Positions 1 to 9,000 of a stretch of 64,000 nucleotides of DNA are shown here, piece by piece (position 1 is the stretch's first letter; every line of letters begins with the position of its first letter). The notes under the pieces are model-generated. The model saw only the letters and a program-made list of their open reading frames with translations, was not told the DNA's origin and did not search any database. Source of the DNA: Halorussus halobius (GTDB lineage Archaea > Halobacteriota > Halobacteria > Halobacteriales > Haladaptataceae); contig NZ_SBIU01000005.1 in NCBI RefSeq assembly GCF_004765805.1, positions 1 through 64,000 of the forward strand, read 5' to 3'. The translations under genes and the position numbers were made by a program.

Positions 1-9
1 TTCGCGCGA

Positions 10-2100
10 ATGGACGCCGAACGCCCCCGCGAGCGACTGTTCGTGGACGCGCTCTACTACGACTTCGTGGTAGACGGACTCCTCACCGCGGCCGAGGAGA
101 CGCTCGGATTCGAAGTGACGAATCCGGGCCCGCGCGGTCCCGCCGACGCGCTCGACGTCGACTTCGGGTCGCTCGGCTCGAAGGTGGCCGACGCCGCGTC
201 GGTGTCCGGCCCGGCCGCGACCGACCTCGACCGGGAGGACCTGCTCGACGCCGGCGTGAGCGACCTCCGGGCGCTCTACGAGTCGGTCCTCGCCCGGGAG
301 GCGCGGCTCGCGCTCGGCGAGTACAACACGCCCCGGGGCGTGGCCGAGCTCGCGGTCGAGCAGCTGGACGTCGGCGCGCCGACCGAGACGTTCCTCGACC
401 CCGGGTGCGGTTCGGGGGTCTTCCTCGCGGCCGCCATCGACCGGAAGCGCGAGGCGCTCGCGGGCGAGCGCGCGCCGGCGGACGTAGTCGACGCCGTCAC
501 CGAGTCGGTCCTCGGAATCGACCTCAACCCGGTCACGGTCGAGAGCGCGAAACTGGGCTACGTCCTGGCGCTGGGGCCCGAACTCGCGGCCGCCGACGCG
601 CCCGAAGTCGAGGTGCCGGTGTTCCTCGGGGACGCGCTCGCGCTGACGCGCGAGGACCCGCTTGCGGTCGACGAGTTCGGGACCGAACGCGCGAGGGCCG
701 ACCAGTCCGGGACGTTCGCGGTCGACCACCTCGTCGGCAACCCGCCGTGGACGACGTGGGCCGACCTCACCGACCGGCTCAAGGACGCGTGGCGGGACAC
801 GTACGTCGAGTCGCTCGACCTGTTTCCCCACGGCGGGGCGGCGGCGCGGCTGGGCCACGGCAACGACGACGTGTCGGTCCAGTTCGCGCTGGTCTGCGTC
901 CGCCGCTACCTCCGGGCGGGCGGCGACGCCGCGTTCGTGTTGAAACGCGACGCGATGAAGGGGCCGGCCGGGACGCTGCTCCGGAGCCAGCGCGTGGGCG
1001 ACCGGTCGGTCGCAGTGCGGTCGGTGCAGGACTTCACCGACCTCCGGCCGTTCGGCGACCAGGTCGATGCCGGAGCGGCCGTCTACGCCCTCTCGGCCGA
1101 CGACGACCCCGAGTTCCCGATTCGAGCGACCGCGTGGACGCGGGAGTCGGGTTCGGGGGCGCGTGAGACCGACGCGCCGGCGTTTTCGAGCGCCGACGCG
1201 ATGCGGGCCTCGCTGGCCCGGGCGGAGACGAGCCTCGTCCCGGTCGAGCCCGACGACCCGACCTCGGCGTGGGTGCGGCGGGACGCCGAGCGGCGCGCGC
1301 TCGGCGACTGTCACCACGAGATACGCCACGGGCTGAAAGACGACGCCAAGGACGTGTTCTCGGTCGAGGCCGGCGACCTCGCGGCCCTCGACGCCGACCT
1401 CGTGTATCCGTACCTCCGGTCGAAACACGTCGTCAAGTACGGGCTGTTCGGCCACGACCGCCACCTCGTGCCGATGGCGCGGGCGGGCGAGGACAACGAG
1501 GACGAACTCCGGAGCCGGTATCCCGACACCTACGACTATCTGGCGCGCCACCGCGACCGACTGGAAGCGCGCGGGTCGTCGTGGCTCGACCGGGGGCCGT
1601 TCTACAGCCTGTTCGGTCTCGGCGAGTACACGTGGGCCGACTACAAGGTGGTGTGGTGTCGGCTCGGGTTCAAGCCCCACTTCGCGGTGGTCTCGACGGT
1701 CGCGGACCCCGAACTCGGCGAGCGGCCGGTCGTGCCGGGCGACCACTGCATGTTCGTGGCCTGTGAGGACGAGCACGAGGCGCACTTTCTGACCGCGCTC
1801 CTGAATTCGGCCCCGTACCAGACGTGCCTGCGCGACCTCGCCTCGGAGGGGAAGGCCAGCCTCTCGAAGTCGGTGGTCTCGAAGCTCGCGCTGCCGGCGT
1901 ATCGGGGGACGCCCGACCAGCGACGGCTGGCCGACCTCTCGATGGCGGCCCACGACATCGTCCCCGAGCACGTCGACGTGAGCAAGCGCGAGTACAACCG
2001 GACCACCATCGACGAACTGGCGGCGGTGCAGGCCGAAATCGACGACCTCGTCGAGGAACTGCTGGCTGACGGTGTGTTGAGTCCGGACGAAACGGGGTGA
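10..2100 (+). CDS. N6-adenine DNA methyltransferase, class I SAM-dependent
   Basis: A 696-residue protein that should transfer a methyl group from SAM to adenine N6 in DNA. Visible motifs: a GEYNTPRGVAEL segment at 103-114 typical of N6 methylases, SAM-binding motif I FLDPGCGSGVFL at 128-139, and catalytic motif IV NPPW at 244-247. The long C-terminal part (after about 440) has a YSLFGLGEYTWADYKVVW stretch like Eco57I/TaqI-type target-recognition regions. The frame is open to the window edge (three codons upstream of this ATG), so the true start may lie outside the window. No restriction or specificity gene follows; it looks like an orphan methylase unless a partner lies upstream. The family call is secure; the recognition site cannot be read from sequence. 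Confidence 0.88.
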   Translation: MDAERPRERLFVDALYYDFVVDGLLTAAEETLGFEVTNPGPRGPADALDVDFGSLGSKVADAASVSGPAATDLDREDLLDAGVSDLRALYESVLAREARLALGEYNTPRGVAELAVEQLDVGAPTETFLDPGCGSGVFLAAAIDRKREALAGERAPADVVDAVTESVLGIDLNPVTVESAKLGYVLALGPELAAADAPEVEVPVFLGDALALTREDPLAVDEFGTERARADQSGTFAVDHLVGNPPWTTWADLTDRLKDAWRDTYVESLDLFPHGGAAARLGHGNDDVSVQFALVCVRRYLRAGGDAAFVLKRDAMKGPAGTLLRSQRVGDRSVAVRSVQDFTDLRPFGDQVDAGAAVYALSADDDPEFPIRATAWTRESGSGARETDAPAFSSADAMRASLARAETSLVPVEPDDPTSAWVRRDAERRALGDCHHEIRHGLKDDAKDVFSVEAGDLAALDADLVYPYLRSKHVVKYGLFGHDRHLVPMARAGEDNEDELRSRYPDTYDYLARHRDRLEARGSSWLDRGPFYSLFGLGEYTWADYKVVWCRLGFKPHFAVVSTVADPELGERPVVPGDHCMFVACEDEHEAHFLTALLNSAPYQTCLRDLASEGKASLSKSVVSKLALPAYRGTPDQRRLADLSMAAHDIVPEHVDVSKREYNRTTIDELAAVQAEIDDLVEELLADGVLSPDETG

Positions 2101-2167
2101 CGGAATCGTTCCAGTTTGGAGCCGTCGCGTCCCCTGTCGGTGACGACGTGACTTGCACCGGTCGCTC

Positions 2168-2656
2168 GGCGTGCGCTGGCGAGACCTCGTGTCGAGCCAA
2201 TTCGCGCGAGGGCTGAGTAGCGCAGGCCGAAGGCCGAGCAACGCAAGCGGTTGGGGAGGACGAGGTGCCGTGCTGCGCGGTCGCGGAGCGGTGCGGTCAC
2301 TCATAGCCCGAGGTAGAAGCTAGCTCGGATACGCTCGGAACGACAGAGACGCTATCGTGAAGCTAGCTCGGATACGCTCGGAACAACAGAGACGCTATCG
2401 TGAAGCTAGCTACTGCCTCAACAAATGAGCGACCGCACCGCTCCGCGACCGCACAACGGGAACCTCACGCCGCCCCAGCCTCGGGGCGCACGAACGCGCC
2501 CCGCCACCGTCAGAGGCGAGCGCTGACGAGCCCTCGCTCGCGTCCGCTCACGAGGACCTCGCGCGCCTGGGCGCGACCACTGACGGGTCGCGCCGTGGGA
2601 GACACGCTCCCACCAGCCTTGTCTCGCTCCGCTCGACAAGACGCCAGCGCGCGCCG
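2168..2656. repeat. Palindromic intergenic element, copy A
   Basis: The left half (about 2168-2325) and right half (about 2402-2656) are imperfect inverted copies of each other. Outermost ends read GCGCTGGCG and CGCCAGCGC. Inner arms of about 75 bp run from GGGGAGG through a GCGGTCGCGGAGCGGTGCGG block to AGCTAGCT. The centre holds tandem 43-bp units. Same architecture as the elements at 27188-27524 and 48088-48437. It encodes nothing recognisable; a non-autonomous palindromic (MITE-like) element is the best guess. Confidence 0.7.
2316..2411. repeat. 43-bp tandem repeat, two copies plus a partial third
   Basis: Units at 2316-2358 and 2359-2401 differ at one position (ACGACAG versus ACAACAG). 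A third begins at 2402 and stops after GAAGCTAGCT. Each unit starts GAAGCTAGCTCGGATACGCT and ends GACGCTATCGT. The repeats form the core of palindromic element A. Confidence 0.93.
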
Positions 2657-2774
2657 GACCGACGCAAGGTACAATACGAGCGAGACGTGAGCGTCGATAG
2701 TCCGCTGTTGCGACTCTACGCCCTCCCCGCCGCCACCGAACGCCTTTAGTGCGACTGCTGACTACGCCCCTCCA

Positions 2775-3323
2775 ATGACTCGCATCCTCGTGGTGGACAA
2801 CCACGGACAGTTCACGCACCTCGAACACCGCGCGCTCCGGGACATGGGCGTCGACACCGAGATCGTCGACAACGACACGCCACCGGCGGACCTCGACGCC
2901 GACGGCCTCGTCCTCTCCGGGGGCCCGAGCATGGACGACGTCGGCAACTGCGCCGACTACCTCGACCTCGACGTGCCCGTGCTGGGCATCTGTCTGGGGA
3001 TGCAGGCCATGGCCGAGATTCTGGGCGGCGAGGTCGGGTCGGGCGACTACGGCGGCTACGCCGACGTGACCGTCGAGGTGCTCGACGACGACGACCCCGT
3101 GGTCGGGTCGCTCGCGCCCGAGACCCGCGTGTGGGCGAGCCACGCCGACGAGGTGACGGCGGTGCCCGACGGGTTCGCCCGCACCGCGACCAGCGACGTC
3201 TGCGACGTCGAGGCGATGGCCGACCCCGACCGAGACCTGTACGGCGTCCAGTGGCATCCCGAGGTGGCCCACACCGCCGAGGGCGAGGAACTGTTCGAGA
3301 ACTTCCTCGCGGTCTGCGAGTAG
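2775..3323 (+). CDS. guaAA: GMP synthase subunit A (glutamine amidotransferase)
   Basis: The 182-residue class I glutamine amidotransferase that releases ammonia from glutamine for the separate ATP-pyrophosphatase subunit GuaAB, which turns XMP into GMP. The nucleophile is in GICLGMQ (Cys73), the oxyanion-loop GGP is at 49-51, and the His161/Glu163 pair is in WHPEV. Archaea encode the two GMP synthase subunits separately; no GuaAB gene is in this window. Single gene with its own upstream region after palindromic element A. Confidence 0.95.
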   Translation: MTRILVVDNHGQFTHLEHRALRDMGVDTEIVDNDTPPADLDADGLVLSGGPSMDDVGNCADYLDLDVPVLGICLGMQAMAEILGGEVGSGDYGGYADVTVEVLDDDDPVVGSLAPETRVWASHADEVTAVPDGFARTATSDVCDVEAMADPDRDLYGVQWHPEVAHTAEGEELFENFLAVCE

Positions 3324-3413
3324 TCGCGGCGCTCACGCCAACTCGACCGGACGCAACTCGTCGGCCGGTGGCAAGTAGTACCTTTTAAGCGTGCGCCCTC
3401 GTACTTCCTCGAC

Positions 3414-5441
3414 ATGACAGCGACGCAGGGCGACCTCGCCAGCCTGTCGCGGTACGTCTTCCGCGCGCCGCGGTGGTACGCCAGCGTGGCGTTCGCGCTG
3501 CTCGTGGCCGGCGTCGCGGGCGTGGGGGCGTTCGACTCGCGGTTCGTCCTCGAGGACGCGTGGCAGGGGGTGTTCTTCATCGGCGTGCCGACCGTCGTCG
3601 CCAGCTTGGTGACCACGCCCGTCGACCGGGAACTCGGCGGGCAGTTGACCTACAACCGGTCGTCGCTGCTGGCGCTGACCTGCGAGGTGCTCATCGTCGC
3701 CATCATGGCGGGAACGGGAGCCGTTGCCCACTTCGTGCCCGGACTGGGTCAGGGGTTCGTCTTCGACGCACTCATCGTGGGGCTGGCGTCGGTGTTCGCG
3801 CTCCGACTGCTGATAGTGATGGCGGTGTCGGGCACGTCGGTCGTCGTCGCCGCGATTCCGGCCAGCGTCCAGACCGCCACGGCCGCCCTGCTGTTTTTCA
3901 TCTACAGCGGGACGTTGCGCTACCTCGAACTCGGCGGCGGCCCGGTGATCGACATCCTGCTCATGCGCTCGGACGAGGCACCGCCCGAACTCGGCGTCAT
4001 CGTCCCCGTCGACTTCGCGCTGCTGGGCATCATGTGCGTCATCTACGGCGTGGCGGTGTGGGCGTTCGTCGCGTTCATCGACCGGCCGTGGAAGCGCAGC
4101 CTCGACGTGAGCGTACTCGACTTCGTCAGCGGCTTCATCGGTCACATCGCCGAGGGCACCCGCGAACTGGAGGACTTCTTCGAGACCATCGGCGAGGAGG
4201 CGGTCGTCCCGGTCACGGTGCTGTCGTTCCGCCGGCCGGACGAGGACGCGTCGGCCGACGGGAACGCCGACGGCGCGTCGGCCGCCGAAGGCTCCGACGA
4301 CCGCGAGAAGGCCCGGTTCGTCCTGCCGATGATACACCCCGGCCCGATGGGGGAGATCGGCGGCGGCAACCTGCCCGAGCGCGTGGCGCTGGAGGCCGAC
4401 GGGCTGGCGTTCCCGCCCCACGCGACCGCCGGCCACGACTTCAACCTCGTCACCGAGCGCGAGGTCGACGCCCTCATCGAGACCGCCCGCGAGGCCCACG
4501 GGAACATCGAGTACCACGACACTGCGACGCCGAGCGTCCGGGTCCAGGAGGGCGACGCCAAGGTCGTCGGGCAGGGGTTCGGGGACGACGCGCTGCTGGT
4601 GGGGACGTTCTCGCCGGTCTGCACCGACGACGTCTCGTACGCGGTCGGGCTGTCGGCGGCCGCCGAGGCCCGGTCGGCCGGCGTCGATGACGTGATGCTC
4701 GTGGACGCCCACAACTGCAACGACGGGCTCGACGGTCCCGACCTCGGCCACGTCCACCCCGGCAGCGAACGGTCGTTCGAGATGATGCGGGCGGCGGGCG
4801 CGGCGGGCGACCGACTCGCGGACGCCGACTGCGGGCCCCTCCGGCTCGGGGTCGCGTGGGACGAGACCGACTGGGAACCCCGCGACGGCATCGGCCCGCT
4901 CGGGGTCCGAGTCGCGGTCCTCGACGTCGGCGACCACCGCACCGCCTACGTGCTGGTCGACGGCAACAACATGGAGCCCGGGCTTCGGGACCGCATCGTG
5001 GCGCGGCTCACCGACGACGCCGACTCGACCGCCGGGGCGACGGACCCGCCGGCCGAGTCGTCCGAACCGGCCGCCGCGGAGCCGACCCCTCGCGCCGACG
5101 GCGCGCGGCCCCCGACCGCCGACGCGGCCGAAGTGATGACCACCGACACCCACGTCGTGAACCAGGTCGAGGCGTCGAATCAGGTGGGCGAGTCCATCGA
5201 CGACGACGAGCTCGTTGCGCTGGTCGACCGACTGGTCGCGGAGGCGACCGCGGACCTCGAGCCGGTCGAGGCCGGCATGGCGAGCGAGCGCGCCGAGGTG
5301 ACGGTGTTCGGCAACGACCGGACGGAGACGCTCGCGAGCCACGCCAACGCCGTCATCTCGATGGGCGCGGCGCTGGCGGCGGTCGTCGTGCTGGCCGCGA
5401 TGGTCATCAGCTTCCTCATCTTCCTGCTCGCGGGGGCGTAG
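3414..5441 (+). CDS. DUF2070 family integral membrane protein
   Basis: A 675-residue membrane protein. The N-terminal ~210 residues hold about six hydrophobic segments (first near 22-40). A long soluble domain follows with an HPGPMGEIGGGNLPERV segment and several His/Asp-rich motifs (VDAHNCNDG, GHVHPGS). A variable acidic/Ala-Pro linker comes next, then a C-terminal hydrophobic hairpin (about 640-672). Size and order fit the archaeal DUF2070 family, whose function is unknown. The conserved His, Asp and Asn residues in the soluble domain could form a metal or catalytic site; this is inference. Convergent with the HTH gene at 5576. Confidence 0.85.
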   Translation: MTATQGDLASLSRYVFRAPRWYASVAFALLVAGVAGVGAFDSRFVLEDAWQGVFFIGVPTVVASLVTTPVDRELGGQLTYNRSSLLALTCEVLIVAIMAGTGAVAHFVPGLGQGFVFDALIVGLASVFALRLLIVMAVSGTSVVVAAIPASVQTATAALLFFIYSGTLRYLELGGGPVIDILLMRSDEAPPELGVIVPVDFALLGIMCVIYGVAVWAFVAFIDRPWKRSLDVSVLDFVSGFIGHIAEGTRELEDFFETIGEEAVVPVTVLSFRRPDEDASADGNADGASAAEGSDDREKARFVLPMIHPGPMGEIGGGNLPERVALEADGLAFPPHATAGHDFNLVTEREVDALIETAREAHGNIEYHDTATPSVRVQEGDAKVVGQGFGDDALLVGTFSPVCTDDVSYAVGLSAAAEARSAGVDDVMLVDAHNCNDGLDGPDLGHVHPGSERSFEMMRAAGAAGDRLADADCGPLRLGVAWDETDWEPRDGIGPLGVRVAVLDVGDHRTAYVLVDGNNMEPGLRDRIVARLTDDADSTAGATDPPAESSEPAAAEPTPRADGARPPTADAAEVMTTDTHVVNQVEASNQVGESIDDDELVALVDRLVAEATADLEPVEAGMASERAEVTVFGNDRTETLASHANAVISMGAALAAVVVLAAMVISFLIFLLAGA

Positions 5442-5575
5442 CGCGGCCGACGGCGACCAGGGACCGACCCGCCGGCGCGCGGCGGTCGACGTCCGGGGTT
5501 CGGTGGCTGGGTCGCCGGTGCGTCGCCCCGGCCACCTCTGGATGCCATGGGACCGGTCGCGAGGTTCGAGCGCGA

Positions 5576-6223
5576 TCACTCGTCGTGTATCAGCGTGCTC
5601 CGGACGAGGTTGGCGTACCCCCGGTGGAGTCGCGCCGACGCGGCGTTCGCCGAGATGTCGAGTTCGTCGGCCAGTTCGCCGAGCGATATCGCCCCGGGAA
5701 CCTCGAAGTACCCCCGCTCGTAGGCGGTCACGAGCGCCTCGCGCTGCTCGTCGGTCACGCCGTACCGACCGAACGCCTCGGAGTGGGTCGCGCCGTGGAG
5801 CCGGCGGAGCTCGAACGAGAGGTCGTGGGTCGCCGCGTGGTCCTGGAACGACGAGAGCGCCGCCTCGTCCGGGAACAGAATCTCGACGAACCAGTCGCCG
5901 TCCTCGCTGGTCGCCTGGAGGATGGTCGCCTCCGACTCCGAGACGGCGTAGACGATGCTTCTGGCGTCGCGCGCCCACGTCACTCGGTAGAGGCGCTCGT
6001 CGTCGTGGCCCTCGACGGTGACGACGTCGTCGACCGTCGGGTCGTCGTCCAGCGCCGCCTCGAACGCCTCGAAGTCGCCGCCCGCCCCCCAGAAGTACGG
6101 AGTCACCTCTTCGTCCTCGACGGCGACCCGTTCGATCTCGACCCGCATCTCCGGAACGGCCCCGAGCGTCCGGTCGAGCAGGAAGTCGGCCGCCGGAACG
6201 TCGAACGCGGTGAGGATGCTCAC
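5576..6223 (-). CDS. Bat-like HTH transcriptional regulator
   Basis: A 215-residue protein starting with GTG. The C-terminal ~55 residues (GVTDEQREALVTAYERGYF then ISLGELADELDISANAASARLHRG) are a typical HTH_10 (bacterio-opsin activator) DNA-binding domain. The N-terminal ~150 residues resemble the ligand-sensing region that accompanies HTH_10 in haloarchaea. Likely a cytoplasmic transcription regulator of unknown target. Monocistronic, convergent with the DUF2070 gene. Confidence 0.9.
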   Translation of the reverse strand: MSILTAFDVPAADFLLDRTLGAVPEMRVEIERVAVEDEEVTPYFWGAGGDFEAFEAALDDDPTVDDVVTVEGHDDERLYRVTWARDARSIVYAVSESEATILQATSEDGDWFVEILFPDEAALSSFQDHAATHDLSFELRRLHGATHSEAFGRYGVTDEQREALVTAYERGYFEVPGAISLGELADELDISANAASARLHRGYANLVRSTLIHDE

Positions 6224-6488
6224 GGCGGACGCTCGACGAGGACAGACATCAATTGCACGATTTAGTTGAACCCGTTCCGGGCGCGAGCCGACGATTCATC
6301 GACGAGACGTGCGACTGGGCGTCGATAGCGCGGTCGGCACCCGTCGCGGCCGAAAGAACACCGCAAGGTACCCCTACCCGCGGTAATTCATCGACACCGG
6401 AGGTACGTAATAGGTCTTGTGGTGCGTTCGTCGGAGCGACGCAGGCCGGAAGCGAGACGGGACTCGGCCGGTCACGCCGTGGCGAACC

Positions 6489-6593
6489 TCAGCCGTCGTC
6501 GGTCTCCGGGCGCAGCTGGTCGGGCGTGCGCTCGTAGCGCGGCGTCGAGACGAACCGGGCGATGCGTTCGCGCTCTTCCTCGGAGAGGGCCAT
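6489..6593 (-). CDS. Small conserved-looking protein (34 aa)
   Basis: A 34-residue frame beginning MALSEEERERIARFV and ending PDQLRPETDDG, followed by TGA. Acidic and helix-forming, with haloarchaeal codon use, and it resembles the short helix-rich proteins of haloarchaea. No Shine-Dalgarno is visible, consistent with leaderless translation. Function unknown. Its short length leaves a chance that it is noise. Confidence 0.55.
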   Translation of the reverse strand: MALSEEERERIARFVSTPRYERTPDQLRPETDDG

Positions 6594-7333
6594 GGGAGGT
6601 GAGAGTCACGGCAGACGCAAAAAGACAGCGGCCGTCCGCCGGCGGCTCCTCGCGGTCGAGCGCCGGCAAACCACCCGAGCGGGCGAGTTCCGCTGGACGC
6701 GCGAGGTTCGCCCGCCGACTGCACCATCCACCCGGTCGCGGACCCCCGGCCGGCGTGGACGCGACCCCGAGCTGCTCGTGGCGGCCGGGTCGCTGGGCCG
6801 TCGTACGATTCGGCCGCCGAGGAATCGTGAGACCGGCAGTCGTCCTGCAGGACGGAAGCGACCGTCTGGTGGGGAGACGATTGAATAACCACACTCTCCT
6901 GTCCAGGTCGACGGACGCGGATGCCGTCGACTGCCGCGCCACTGATGGGTCGCCCACGCTGTCAGCCAGCCGATGCACTCAGTTCCAAATCGCTCTGTGC
7001 GTCCGTTCGACGCCGAGAAGTCCGAGAATCGCGCTGTTTCTCCGAGCGAACAGCCACAGCGTAGAGGTGGACGGCGATGTCCGAACAGGTGTCGCCGTCC
7101 GCTCGCGTCGCCAGCTCAAGAGTGGCCGCGTCTAACGTCCTCTAAGCAGGTCTGCGAACCTCGTTCCAACCAACCGAACGACCCGCTCACTTCTCGAACC
7201 GCCCTAACTGGATAGCGAAGGAGGATGGTAGCTGTCTATATTACTGGACCGAGTTCAATAAATATCGAGTCGCTTCGGCAAACGTCTTGTACAGTCAATA
7301 GTACGTAGGCACCGCGATGACAGGGAGAGACCG
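6594..7333. other. Gene-free stretch, 740 bases
   Basis: Open frames exist on both strands but have arginine/serine/proline-rich compositions typical of shadow frames and no recognisable domain. GC falls towards the right end, with an AT-rich patch around 7235-7310 (tatattactgg, caataaatatcg). Possibly decayed genes; nothing can be named. Confidence 0.5.
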
Positions 7334-7846
7334 TTACTCTCCTTGCCGTACTCGCTCGAGGACCCGTTCTGCTATTTCCCGCTTAAAAACGTTGTCGGGA
7401 AGGTCGTCAAACCAATCCGCGTCCTCGATCGGCTCGTCGGGCGTCCCCAATTCGCTCCCGATCTCTGTTGTGATTGCGTGGGCTGAAAACAAAACAAACG
7501 TAAAAGAGCGCGAATCCTCCCCGTGCTGAACGATATTTTCCACGACGGCGTAGGGTCGGTCGGGCTTCACCGAAACGCCAGTTTCCTCACGGACCTCCCT
7601 GACGGTAGCGTCCCGGAGCGATTCCCCGGGTTGAACACTCCCACCGGGAAGGAGCCACGAACCATCGCCGCCGTGATAGGCCAAGAGGACTCGCTCACTA
7701 TCGTCGACCACGACCGCCGAGACAGCCCACCCAGCGCTGAATGCTTCGTTCTCTTCGAGCGCTCCGAATGTCTCCTCATCGACCTCCTCCTCGATGCACT
7801 TCTCAAAGAGGTCATCATACTGTTGACGGGGGTCAGCAACGACCAT
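7334..7846 (-). CDS. Nudix hydrolase
   Basis: A 170-residue protein with a perfect Nudix box at residues 69-91: G69, E75, R83-E84, E87-E88, G90. It should hydrolyse a nucleoside diphosphate linked to another moiety; the substrate cannot be told. An N-terminal ~40-residue acidic extension precedes the Nudix fold, as in many haloarchaeal members. GC content is lower than in neighbouring genes, and it lies in an otherwise gene-poor patch ending at tRNA-Thr, which suggests acquisition. A 16-bp perfect palindrome sits 12-27 bases upstream of the ATG. Confidence 0.9.
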   Translation of the reverse strand: MVVADPRQQYDDLFEKCIEEEVDEETFGALEENEAFSAGWAVSAVVVDDSERVLLAYHGGDGSWLLPGGSVQPGESLRDATVREVREETGVSVKPDRPYAVVENIVQHGEDSRSFTFVLFSAHAITTEIGSELGTPDEPIEDADWFDDLPDNVFKREIAERVLERVRQGE

Positions 7847-7857
7847 ACTAGAGGGAA

Positions 7858-7873
7858 TTCAAATTAATTTGAA
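7858..7873. promoter_or_regulatory. Perfect 16-bp palindrome upstream of the Nudix gene
   Basis: TTCAAATTAATTTGAA is exactly self-complementary and lies 12-27 bases upstream of the Nudix start, where the TATA element or an overlapping operator would sit for a leaderless haloarchaeal transcript. Could be the core promoter, a repressor site, or both. Confidence 0.5.
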
Positions 7874-8403
7874 AGCTTTTGCTATCCTACCCGCGTGTAT
7901 CTCGTATATTATCTGAACTGGGCACCGGCCAGTGTCGCGTTCACGGCAGAACCTTCGGTAGGATACGCATCAACCGGTCTGTGGAGCGCCATCCGCGAGG
8001 ATGAACGCGGAGTTAGCCCGTTCGGTTGGACCCTCGGCACGTATAGTTACCGAGTGTCTCGTCGGTGGATTCCCCTGTTGCTCCACCGGAGCGGTCTGCC
8101 GGGAGTGTATCGACTCCATGCATTTCGTGGGATGGAATGACGGTAGTTGGTTGCAGTGGCACCGTTCGAGCCTCGTCGTAGCCATCGTCACCGTGGAGCA
8201 GTCTCTCACTGTTCTCTGACCGTCCTGGACGGCGTTCTCCGAGACCAGTTGGACTTGGGGCGGCGTCGACGTCTGCTCCAGACGGAAACGCGGGGGTCTC
8301 CCGTTCAACGAATTCGTCTCGGCGTGTCGTCAGGGGGTTCAGTATTTGTACTCTGTTACCGATACTCGGTAAGGGAGCGCTTGAGTGTCCGGCTTCGGCT
8401 GTA
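7874..8403. other. Gene-free low-GC stretch up to tRNA-Thr
   Basis: About 530 bases of visibly lower GC than the flanks. A frame at 8001-8219 has a Cys-rich stretch (FPCCSTGAVCRECI) but no recognisable domain, and the antisense frame is no better. The low-GC patch ends exactly at the 3' end of tRNA-Thr, the usual target side for integrases. No integrase or duplicated tRNA end was found. Confidence 0.5.
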
Positions 8404-8477
8404 AGCCAGGGGTGGGATTCGAACCCACGAACTCCCGATTACAAGTCGGGTGCTTGGACCGCCCAAGCTCCCCTGGC
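8404..8477 (-). tRNA. tRNA-Thr (anticodon TGT)
   Basis: Reading the minus strand: acceptor GCCAGGG pairs with CCCTGGC, the discriminator is T, the T arm is GTGGG-TTCGAAT-CCCAC, and the anticodon arm CCCGA-CTTGTAA-TCGGG gives TGT. 74 nt, no intron, CCA not encoded. Confidence 0.96.
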
Positions 8478-8496
8478 GCGTGGCGCGACGTTCTCG

Positions 8497-9000
8497 CTAC
8501 TCCTTTGTGAGCGTATCGCTTTCGACCGATTTTTCCAGCTTCACGCGGTGTGGACTGTAGCCGTGGCGCCGGTAGAACCGCCGGGCGGCCTCGTTGTCGG
8601 CCATCGCCTCCAGCGCCACCACGTCGACCCCGGCGTCCGCGAGGCGGCACTCGGCCGCCGCGAGCAGGTCCGCCCCGACCTCCTCCCCGCGACGGTCGGG
8701 AACGACGAACACGTTCTCGACGACGCCCCGGACCGCGTCGGTGTCGTAGCGCCCGGACTCGACGCCGAACGTGGCGAAGCCAACGATGCCCCCGTTCGAC
8801 TGGTCGTCGTTCGCCGGCGGCGCGCGGGCCACGAGGAGTTCGCCGGCGACCGCGTCGCGCGCGAACGCCTCCCGGACGACCTCGCGGTTCTCGTCCGCCA
8901 GCAGGTGCGAACCGTACCGGCGCTGGTCGGCGGCGAGGGCGACCCACAGGTCGGCTACCCCGTCGGCGTCCCCGACGCGGCCGGGCTCGACGGCGACCAT
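8497..9000 (-). CDS. GNAT family N-acetyltransferase
   Basis: A 167-residue GCN5-related acetyltransferase. The acetyl-CoA-binding region is VVENVFVVPDRRGEEVGADLL, with R/GxxGxG-like motif A in the form RRGEEVGADL, followed by the AMADNEAARRFYRRHGY motif typical of the GNAT C-terminal part. Acceptor unknown. Its ATG directly follows the pgk stop codon, so it is the second gene of a pgk operon and probably translationally coupled. Nothing links its chemistry to glycolysis. Confidence 0.9.
   Translation of the reverse strand: MVAVEPGRVGDADGVADLWVALAADQRRYGSHLLADENREVVREAFARDAVAGELLVARAPPANDDQSNGGIVGFATFGVESGRYDTDAVRGVVENVFVVPDRRGEEVGADLLAAAECRLADAGVDVVALEAMADNEAARRFYRRHGYSPHRVKLEKSVESDTLTKE

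Larger units (their letters stand above)
2101..2774. other. Gene-free intergenic region with palindromic element A
   Basis: No credible coding frame is seen in these 674 bases. Most of the stretch is a large imperfect palindrome with a tandem 43-bp core (described separately). The last 70 bases contain the guaAA upstream region, with a weak TTTAG-type AT patch near 2746-2751. Confidence 0.7.

Noticed and set aside
2316..2411. Possible CRISPR or IS terminal repeats
   Set aside because: Tandem without spacers, two and a bit copies only, and no transposase nearby.
3333..5978. An 881-codon frame antisense to the DUF2070 gene
   Set aside because: Mirror of a real gene; Arg/Val/Asp-rich and crosses two unrelated loci.
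6419..7135. 238-codon frame in the gene-poor region
   Set aside because: Arg/Ser-rich, no domain, poor codon use; the opposite-strand frame is equally unconvincing.
8001..8219. Cys-rich 72-codon frame
   Set aside because: No family or start signal; cysteines not arranged as a clear metal site. Left as unassigned low-GC DNA.
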